Below are positions 4,794 to 10,193 of a stretch of DNA of 10,193 bases, in pieces. Origin of the DNA: an uncultured Lysobacteraceae bacterium (GTDB lineage Bacteria > Pseudomonadota > Gammaproteobacteria > Xanthomonadales > Xanthomonadaceae). Both the position numbers and the translations under genes were made by a program. The notes beneath the pieces were generated by a model. The model was not told the DNA's origin. It saw only the letters and a list, made by a program, of their open reading frames with translations, and searched no databases. The stretch is from positions 1 through 10,193 of the forward strand of contig CALCNV010000044.1 in the NCBI GenBank assembly GCA_937897645.1. The letters run 5' to 3'. The number at the start of each line of letters is the position of its first letter. Position 1 is the first letter of the stretch.

Positions 4794-7682
4794 ATGACTG
4801 CTTCCCGCCCCCTGCGTGTCCGTGGCCCGCGCGCCGCCCTGCTTGCCGTCGCCCTGTCGACGGCATTGACCGGCCTTGCCGCGTCGCCCTCCGCTGCATT
4901 CGCGGCGCCCGCCGGCGCGGCCGACATCGACATCAAGTACGACGAATTCACCCTGCCCAACGGCCTGCGCGTGATCGTGCACACCGACCGCAAGGCGCCC
5001 GTGGTGGCGGTCAACCTGTGGTACCACGTAGGCAGCAAGAACGAACAACCCGGACGCACCGGTTTCGCGCACCTGTTCGAACACCTGATGTTCCAGGGCT
5101 CGGAGAACCATGACGCGGAATATTTCGCGCCCTTCGAGCTGGTCGGCGTGACCGACCAGAACGGCACCACCAACCAGGACCGCACCAACTACTTCCAGAA
5201 CGTGCCCACCACCGCGCTGGACATGGCGCTGTGGATGGAATCGGACCGCATGGGCCACCTGCTGGGCGCGATCGACCAGAAATCCCTGGACGAGCAGCGT
5301 GGCGTGGTCCAGAACGAGAAGCGCCGTGGCGAGAACCAGCCGTACGGCCGCCGCATCAGCGCCCGCATGTTCGAGGCGCTGTACCCGGCCGGGCATCCCT
5401 ACAGCTGGCAGACCATCGGCTCCATGGCCGACCTGGACGCCGCCACCCTGGACGACGTGAAGACCTGGTTCAAGAGCTGGTACGGCCCCAACAACGCCGT
5501 GCTGGTGCTGTCCGGCGACATCGACCTGAAGACCGCCAAGGAAAAGGTCACCCGTTATTTCGGCGACATCCCAGCCAGCGCCACCCTGGCCGACATGCCG
5601 ACCAACATCCCCAAGCGCGACAAGGACACGCGTGAAACCGTGCCCGACCGCGTGCCGCAGACGCGCGTCTATCGCGCGTGGCCGGTGGCCGAGCTGGGCA
5701 CCAAGGACGCGACCCTGCTGGACCTGTTCGCGCAGGTGCTCGGCGGCAGCGCCGCCTCGCGCTTCGACATGCGCCTGGTGCACGGCGACAAGATCGCCGA
5801 CAACGCCTCGGCCTATGCGTGGAGCAGTGAGCTGGCCGGCACCTTCTTCCTGATGGCCACGGCCAAGGAAGGCGTGGACGCGGCCAAGATAGAGAAAGTG
5901 ATGGACGAAGAGCTGCAGCGCCTGCTCAGCGAAGGTCCGACGGCCGAGGAACTGGAACGCGCCAAGGTGGCCACCCGCGCCGGCTTCGTGCGCGGCATCG
6001 AGCGTATCGGCGGCTTCGGCGGCAAGTCCGACGTGCTGGCCCAGTGCGTCGTGTACACCGGCAAACCCGATTGCTACAAGACCGACCTGGCCGACATCAA
6101 CGCCGCCACGCCCGCCAGCGTGCAGGCGGCGGCACGGCGTTGGCTGGGCGTGGGTTCGCACACCCTGGTCGTGCAGCCCAGCGAAACCCCGGCGTCGGCC
6201 CTGCCGGAAACCGTGCAGGCCGCGCCCGCCAGCGCGCCGGCAGCGTTGCCCGCGGTCGATCCGAAGTTCAAGACGGTCAAGACCGACGTGGATCGCAGCA
6301 CCGGCGTACCGAAGACCACCCGCTTCCCGGACCTGAAGTTCCCGGCCCTGGAGCGCGCCACCCTGTCCAACGGCATGCAGGTGGTCCTGGCCGAGCGCCA
6401 TGAAACGCCGGTGGTGCAGCTGTCGGTGGAATTCCCCGGCGGTTACAGCGCCGACCTGGGCAAGAAGCTGGGTACGGCCGGCTTCACCATGGCCATGATG
6501 GAAGAAGGCGCCGGCGACTACAGCGCGCTGGAGCTGGCAGCCAGGAAGGAACAGCTGGGTGCCGAGATCAGCACCGGCGCCGGCATGGACAGTGCGTCCG
6601 CCAGTCTTTCCGCACTCAGCGACAAGCTGCCGGAATCACTGGACCTGCTGGCCGACGTACTGCGTCGCCCGACCTTTGCCGCGGAGGAACTGGAGCGCGT
6701 GCGTGGCACCTGGATCGCCGGCATCAAGCAGGAAAAGGCCGCGCCGCAGTCGCTGGTGAACCGGATCATGCCGCCCCTGCTGTACGGAGCCGGCCATCCC
6801 TATGCCATCCCGGCCACGGGCAGCGGCACCGAAGCTTCCATCGCCTCCCTGACCCGCGATGACCTGGTGGCTTTCCACGGCAATTGGCTGCAGCCGGACA
6901 AGGCCCGCATCGTGGTGGTTGGCGATACCACGCTGGAACAGATACTGCCCCTGCTGGAAGCGCGCTTCGGCGATTGGAAGACCCCCGCCGGCGCGCCGAC
7001 CCTGGCAGCCGTCGCGACCGTGGCAGCGCCGACCAAGAGCGTGGTCTACCTGGTCGACCAGCCGGCCGCCATCCAGTCCAACATCTATATCGGGCAACTG
7101 GTTCCACCCACCGGTGATGCCGGCAGCGTCGATTTCGACTTCGCCAACGGCGTGCTGGGCGGCGAATTCACCTCGCGCCTCAACAGCAACCTGCGCGAGG
7201 ACAAGCACTGGGCCTACGGCTCCTACAGCAGTGCACGCAACGTGCGCGGCCAGCGCCCGTGGTACGCCTCGGCGGCGGTGCAGACCGATAAAACGGCGGA
7301 TTCCATCAAGGAGCTGCGCTCGGAGATCACCCAGTTCGCCAGTGGCCAGAAACCTGCCACGGCGGAGGAAATCGCCAAGATCCGCGCCAGCAACACGCTC
7401 AGCCTGCCCGGTGGCTACGAGACCGCCAGCGCCGTGCAAGGCCAGATCAACAGCAACCTGCGCTATGGCCGCCCGGACGATTACATCGTCCAGTACAAGG
7501 CCCGCAACGACGCCATGACCGTGGCCGACGTGCAGGCCGCCGCCAAGACCTTGAAGCCGGAGGCCCTGATGTACGTGGTGGTGGGCGACCTGTCCAAGGT
7601 CGAGGCCTCGGTACGTGCCTTGAACCTGGGCGAAGTCACCGTGCTGGACGCGGACGGAAGGCCGGTGAAGGCGGCGAAGTAA
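4794..7682 (+). CDS. Secreted M16-family zinc metallopeptidase (insulinase/pitrilysin-like)
   Basis: Predicted periplasmic zinc peptidase of 962 residues. An Arg-rich signal peptide runs to about residue 37, with a likely cut after AFA. The N-terminal M16 half starts at YDEFTLPNGLRVIVHTDRKA (49-68) and carries the inverted zinc motif HLFEH (His93, Glu96, His97), with Glu175 in VVQNEKRRGE as the probable third ligand. After a Pro/Ala-rich linker (about 465-490), a second M16 half begins at ATLSNGMQVVLAERHETPVV; its equivalent site reads TAGFTMAMMEEGAGDYS and lacks the zinc ligands. The late motif SRLNSNLREDKHWAYGSYS is typical of the non-catalytic half, which helps shape the chamber. AAGGA lies 8 bases before the ATG. 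The layout matches bacterial M16 proteins with active and inactive halves fused. Substrate unknown; such enzymes degrade short peptides. Confidence 0.93.
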   Translation: MTASRPLRVRGPRAALLAVALSTALTGLAASPSAAFAAPAGAADIDIKYDEFTLPNGLRVIVHTDRKAPVVAVNLWYHVGSKNEQPGRTGFAHLFEHLMFQGSENHDAEYFAPFELVGVTDQNGTTNQDRTNYFQNVPTTALDMALWMESDRMGHLLGAIDQKSLDEQRGVVQNEKRRGENQPYGRRISARMFEALYPAGHPYSWQTIGSMADLDAATLDDVKTWFKSWYGPNNAVLVLSGDIDLKTAKEKVTRYFGDIPASATLADMPTNIPKRDKDTRETVPDRVPQTRVYRAWPVAELGTKDATLLDLFAQVLGGSAASRFDMRLVHGDKIADNASAYAWSSELAGTFFLMATAKEGVDAAKIEKVMDEELQRLLSEGPTAEELERAKVATRAGFVRGIERIGGFGGKSDVLAQCVVYTGKPDCYKTDLADINAATPASVQAAARRWLGVGSHTLVVQPSETPASALPETVQAAPASAPAALPAVDPKFKTVKTDVDRSTGVPKTTRFPDLKFPALERATLSNGMQVVLAERHETPVVQLSVEFPGGYSADLGKKLGTAGFTMAMMEEGAGDYSALELAARKEQLGAEISTGAGMDSASASLSALSDKLPESLDLLADVLRRPTFAAEELERVRGTWIAGIKQEKAAPQSLVNRIMPPLLYGAGHPYAIPATGSGTEASIASLTRDDLVAFHGNWLQPDKARIVVVGDTTLEQILPLLEARFGDWKTPAGAPTLAAVATVAAPTKSVVYLVDQPAAIQSNIYIGQLVPPTGDAGSVDFDFANGVLGGEFTSRLNSNLREDKHWAYGSYSSARNVRGQRPWYASAAVQTDKTADSIKELRSEITQFASGQKPATAEEIAKIRASNTLSLPGGYETASAVQGQINSNLRYGRPDDYIVQYKARNDAMTVADVQAAAKTLKPEALMYVVVGDLSKVEASVRALNLGEVTVLDADGRPVKAAK

Positions 7683-7688
7683 GGCTTC

Positions 7689-7732
7689 AACCCCCTCCCT
7701 TGCGCAGCAGGGGAGGGATGGGGAGGGGTTGC
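7689..7732. repeat. GC-rich palindrome after the M16 peptidase gene
   Basis: CCCTCCC (7694-7700) pairs with GGGAGGG (7712-7718). A larger fold pairs CAACCCC (from 7689) with the GGGGTTG ending at 7732. It begins 7 bases after the stop codon, so it may serve as the transcript end, though there is no T tract. A related element lies in the opposite orientation at 7775-7823. Confidence 0.5.
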
Positions 7733-7774
7733 TCTTGATTCTGCTCTGGCTTTTCGCAGTCGTCGGATAATCAA

Positions 7775-7823
7775 GCACCCCTCCCGGCCTCCCCTACCTG
7801 CTGCGCAGGCAAGGGAGGAGACC
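7775..7823. repeat. Second GC-rich palindrome, inverted relative to the one at 7689
   Basis: This stretch contains ACCCCTCCC, CCTCCCCT, CTGCTGCGCA and AAGGGAGG in the order seen in the reverse complement of the 7689-7732 element, with small differences between the blocks. The two copies face each other across about 42 bases, like a doublet of REP-type elements. Confidence 0.5.
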
Positions 7824-7918
7824 AGCCAAGATCCCAGCCGCTTCACCGGCTACTTCCCCCGAAGTTCAGAACAGCCGCCACATACTCCAGCGCGTCTTTC
7901 GTGAACCAAGGAACCCCC

Positions 7919-8239
7919 ATGCGTGTATCGCTTATCTCGGCTGCCGTGCTGGTCAGTCTCTCCGCCTGCACCTGGGTGCACATGGCGCCGGAGGCCGGCC
8001 AGGTGCGCGTGCTGCCCGCGGGCGCGGCCCCGTCCGGCTGCGAAAAGCGCGGCGAAGTCTCGGTGTCGGTCAAGGACAGCGTGGCCTTCTACGAACGCAA
8101 CGCCCTGCGCGTGCGCGACGAGCTGGAAACCCTGGCCCGCAACGAGGCCCCGGGCATCCAGGCCAATGCCGTGCAACCGCTGGGCGATCCGGTGGACGGC
8201 GGACAGCGCTTCGCCGCCTATTACTGCACAGGTCGCTAG
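7919..8239 (+). CDS. DUF4156 family lipoprotein
   Basis: Small predicted lipoprotein of 106 residues, function unknown. The signal peptide MRVSLISAAVLVSLSAC ends in the lipobox LSAC, with Cys17 as the lipidated residue. The mature part has the DUF4156 pattern (E. coli YjeI-like, as I recall): TWVHMAPEAGQVRVLP, a Cys at 41, GEVSVSVKDSVAFYERNALRVRDELETLARNEA (46-78), and a final YYC (Cys103). The two later cysteines could form a disulfide. I chose the ATG at 7919 because AAGGA lies 6 bases upstream; the in-frame ATG at 7901 would add six residues and push this site into the coding sequence. Residue 18 is Thr, not Asp, so no inner-membrane retention signal is seen and an outer-membrane location is likely. 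It stands alone, with repeats on both sides. Confidence 0.88.
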   Translation: MRVSLISAAVLVSLSACTWVHMAPEAGQVRVLPAGAAPSGCEKRGEVSVSVKDSVAFYERNALRVRDELETLARNEAPGIQANAVQPLGDPVDGGQRFAAYYCTGR

Positions 8240-8254
8240 GTGCCCCGGTTTGAA

Positions 8255-8328
8255 CCTGTGGGAGGGGCTTCAGCCCCGACGGGCTCTACTGGTAATGCCT
8301 CTATCGGGGCTGAAGCCCCTCCCACAGG
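8255..8328. repeat. REP doublet (BIME-like) with perfect 25-bp inverted arms
   Basis: Arms at 8255-8279 and 8304-8328 are exact reverse complements over 25 bases, separated by 24 bases. Each arm contains GTGGGAGGGGC and the internal palindrome GGGGCTTCAGCCCC, so each can fold alone or with its partner. As I recall, arms starting GTGGGAGGGGCTTCAGCC are a widespread REP type in Xanthomonadaceae. The doublet starts 16 bases after the lipoprotein stop and lies about 105 bases before oleA. It probably ends or stabilises the lipoprotein mRNA. Confidence 0.8.
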
Positions 8329-8433
8329 GCCTCAACTCCCGGCCAAGCAGGCCCCGGCCGCCCCCCAAAGGTGCGAGAAAGCACGGAAGCCGGTACCCTT
8401 GTCGCCCCCCGGCCAGCCTCGGCGCCCACCTAG

Positions 8434-9450
8434 ATGCTCTTCCAGAATGTCTCCATCGCGGGACTCGCGCATATCGATGCGCCCCATACGCTGACTTCCA
8501 AAGCCATCAACGAACAGTTGAAGCCCACCCTCGACCGGTTGGGCATCCGCACCGACGTGCTCGGCGACATCGCCGGCATCCATGCCCGCCGGCTGTGGGA
8601 TGACGAAACGCTTTCCTCCGACGTGGCCACCCTGGCCGCCCGCAAGGCACTGCTTGATGCCGGCATCGATGCCAGCCAGGTCGGCCTGCTGGTCAACACC
8701 TCGGTCAGCCGCGATTACCTGGAGCCGTCCACCGCCAGCATCGTCTCGGGCAACCTGGGCGTGGGCGAGGACTGCCAGAACTTCGACGTCGCCAACGCCT
8801 GCCTGGCCTTCATCAACGGCATGGACATCGCCGCACGCATGATCGAACGCGGCGAGATCGACTACGCCCTGGTCGTGGATGGCGAAACCGCCAACCTGGC
8901 CTACAAGAAGACCCTGGAGCGCATGCAGGCGCCCGACGTCACTGAAGAGCAGTTCCGCAACGAACTGGCCACCCTGACGTTGGGCTGCGGCGCGGCCGCG
9001 ATGGTGATGTCGCGCAGCGAGCTGACCCCGGACGCCCCGCGTTACAAGGGCGGCGTGACCAAGTCCGCCACGCAGTGGAACACCCTGTGCCGCGGCAACC
9101 TGGACCGCATGGTCACCGACACCCGCATGCTGCTGATCGAAGGCCTGAAGCTGGCGCAGAAGACCTTTGTCGCCGCCAAGGTCGCACTGGGCTGGGCCGT
9201 GGACGAACTGGACCAGTTCGTCATCCACCAGGTCAGCCAGCCGCACACCCAGGCCGTGGTCAAGGCGTTCGGCATCGACCCGAAGAAGGTCATGACCATC
9301 TTCGGCGAACACGGCAACATCGGTCCGGCCAGCGTGCCGATCGTGCTGAGCAAGCTGAAGGACCTGGGCCGCCTGAAGAAAGGCGATCGCATCGCCCTGA
9401 TGGGCATCGGTTCGGGCCTGAACTGCTCGATGGCGGAAGTGGTCTGGTAA
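8434..9450 (+). CDS. oleA: OleA, acyl-CoA head-to-head Claisen condensation enzyme (thiolase superfamily)
   Basis: Cytosolic enzyme that condenses two long-chain fatty acyl-CoAs into a 2-alkyl-3-ketoacid, the first step of long-chain olefin/beta-lactone synthesis; OleD, OleC and OleB act next. The 338-residue protein closely resembles my memory of X. campestris OleA. The thiolase nucleophile is Cys123 (DVANACLAFINGMD); His265 (FVIHQVS) and Asn295 (GEHGNIGPAS) complete the oxyanion and catalytic site, and Glu97 (SRDYLEPST) matches the glutamate supplied by the partner subunit. Published numbers are these plus 20, as I recall. The DYLEPSTAS and GEHGNIGPASVP blocks separate it from ordinary FabH. 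No clear ribosome binding site precedes the ATG, so the start rests on similarity to known OleA (MLFQNVSIAG). An intrinsic terminator follows it. Confidence 0.95.
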   Translation: MLFQNVSIAGLAHIDAPHTLTSKAINEQLKPTLDRLGIRTDVLGDIAGIHARRLWDDETLSSDVATLAARKALLDAGIDASQVGLLVNTSVSRDYLEPSTASIVSGNLGVGEDCQNFDVANACLAFINGMDIAARMIERGEIDYALVVDGETANLAYKKTLERMQAPDVTEEQFRNELATLTLGCGAAAMVMSRSELTPDAPRYKGGVTKSATQWNTLCRGNLDRMVTDTRMLLIEGLKLAQKTFVAAKVALGWAVDELDQFVIHQVSQPHTQAVVKAFGIDPKKVMTIFGEHGNIGPASVPIVLSKLKDLGRLKKGDRIALMGIGSGLNCSMAEVVW

Positions 9451-9470
9451 GGCTTCCGGCATACGCTTCC

Positions 9471-9498
9471 AAGGGCCGGTTCGCCGGCCCTTTTCTTT
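9471..9498 (+). terminator. Intrinsic terminator between oleA and oleB
   Basis: A 9-bp perfect stem (AAGGGCCGG/CCGGCCCTT) with a TTCG loop is followed by a T-rich tail (TTTTCTTT). It begins 20 bases after the oleA stop and ends 15 bases before the oleB ATG. By form it is a strong rho-independent terminator, though it sits inside a functional gene set. Confidence 0.8.
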
Positions 9499-9513
9499 GA
9501 CGCGGCAACCTTG

Positions 9514-10193
9514 ATGAACCTTCCCGGCTATCCCTTTACTCCCAAGCGCCTCGAAGTCCGTCCCGGCCTGTCGATGAGTTACCTCGACGAAGGTCCGCGC
9601 GATGGCGACGTGATCGTCATGCTGCATGGCAATCCGTCGTGGAGTTATTACTGGCGCAATCTCGTATCTGGACTGTCCGACAAATACCGCTGCATCGTGC
9701 CCGACCACATCGGCATGGGCTTCTCCGACAAGCCGGATGACAGCACCTACGACTACACCCTGCAGTCGCGCGTCGATGATGTGTCTGCCTTGCTCGAACA
9801 CCTGGGCATCACCGGTCCGATCACGCTGGCGGTGCATGACTGGGGCGGGATGATCGGGTTCGGCTGGGCGCTGTCGCATGCACGACAGGTCAAGCGGTTG
9901 GTGATCACCAATACCGCAGCATTCCCATTGCCGAGCGCGAAGACGATGCCCTGGCAGTTGTCGCTGGGACGCGATTCGAAATTCGGTGCCTTCATCATCC
10001 GCGCCTTCAATGCGTTCTCCAGCGGCGCCTCGTACCAGGGTGTGGAAACGAAGATGCCGGCCGACGTGCGTCGCGCCTATGTGTCGCCGTACGACACCTG
10101 GGCCAACCGCATCAGCACGCTGCGCTTCATGCAGGACATCCCGCTGCAGCCCGGTGACAAGGCATGGCCGCTGGTGGCCGAAGCGGGCCGACG
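9514..10193 (+). CDS. oleB: OleB, alpha/beta hydrolase of the olefin pathway (3' end cut off by the window)
   Basis: Partial gene, 226 codons visible and open to the window edge. It belongs to the haloalkane-dehalogenase-like alpha/beta hydrolases; OleB decarboxylates the beta-lactone made by OleC to give the cis-olefin. The N-terminus reads MNLPGYPFTPKRLEVRPGLS. HGNPSWSYYWRNL (38-50) gives the oxyanion-hole motif with Asn40, and PDHIGMGFSDKP (63-74) follows. AVHDWGGMIGFGWAL (106-120) carries the nucleophile Asp109 with the adjacent Trp typical of the dehalogenase group. The catalytic His and the rest of the cap and core lie beyond the edge. A TTG directly before the ATG is an alternative start, and no strong ribosome binding site is seen. 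Position behind oleA is the main argument for OleB over a plain dehalogenase. oleC and oleD should follow outside. Confidence 0.88.
   Translation, partial: MNLPGYPFTPKRLEVRPGLSMSYLDEGPRDGDVIVMLHGNPSWSYYWRNLVSGLSDKYRCIVPDHIGMGFSDKPDDSTYDYTLQSRVDDVSALLEHLGITGPITLAVHDWGGMIGFGWALSHARQVKRLVITNTAAFPLPSAKTMPWQLSLGRDSKFGAFIIRAFNAFSSGASYQGVETKMPADVRRAYVSPYDTWANRISTLRFMQDIPLQPGDKAWPLVAEAGR

Noticed and set aside
4779..6401. Open frame of 540 codons on the minus strand
   Set aside because: It lies wholly opposite the M16 peptidase gene, has a His/Gly/Ala-rich random composition and no motif; long antisense frames are expected in high-GC coding DNA.
6636..7778. Open frame of 380 codons on the minus strand
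   Set aside because: It is antisense to the second half of the M16 peptidase, with random composition.
8240..8494. Plus-strand 84-codon frame running through the REP doublet into oleA
   Set aside because: It is mostly translated repeat sequence and overlaps the oleA start in another frame.
8332..9879. Open frame of 515 codons on the minus strand
   Set aside because: It is antisense to oleA and oleB, both of which carry intact catalytic motifs, and its product looks like no protein family.

Overview
The window is high-GC chromosomal DNA whose gene content points to a gammaproteobacterium of the Xanthomonadaceae/Lysobacteraceae (Xanthomonas, Stenotrophomonas, Pseudoxanthomonas or Lysobacter-like). 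The signs are an Ax21-family outer membrane protein, a Xanthomonas-type OleA followed by OleB, and REP-like palindromes between genes. The genus is an inference from remembered protein families; no search was run.

Left part (1-2420): a membrane-anchored rhodanese, the export chaperone SecB and glycerol-3-phosphate dehydrogenase GpsA, all on the plus strand. This is the gammaproteobacterial yibN-(grxC)-secB-gpsA neighbourhood without the glutaredoxin gene. It ends at hairpins facing a convergent minus-strand group.

Middle (2393-4285, minus strand): an Ax21-family beta-barrel protein with a strong intrinsic terminator; the tRNA methyltransferase TrmL, whose promoter lies so close to the start codon that the mRNA may be leaderless; and a small secreted protein made of three tandem VTVRP-type repeats. 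The promoter of the small protein overlaps a GGTG-N16-CACC palindrome, the form I recall for YtrA-type GntR repressors in Xanthomonas. A 508-base, less GC-rich stretch without a convincing gene follows.

Right part (4794-10193, plus strand): a large secreted M16 zinc peptidase with one active and one inactive half, a DUF4156 lipoprotein, and the start of the ole locus (oleA and a truncated oleB), which makes long-chain olefins or beta-lactone intermediates by head-to-head condensation of fatty acyl-CoAs. These genes are separated by GC-rich inverted repeats: a facing pair after the peptidase gene, a perfect 25-bp inverted pair (REP doublet) before oleA, and an intrinsic terminator between oleA and oleB.

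Most of the window is ordinary housekeeping and lineage-typical sequence. The parts I consider least explained are the VTVRP-repeat protein with its GntR-type operator, the nested palindromes between it and trmL, and the terminator inside the ole locus. I see no CRISPR array, tRNA, rRNA, insertion sequence or prophage gene.
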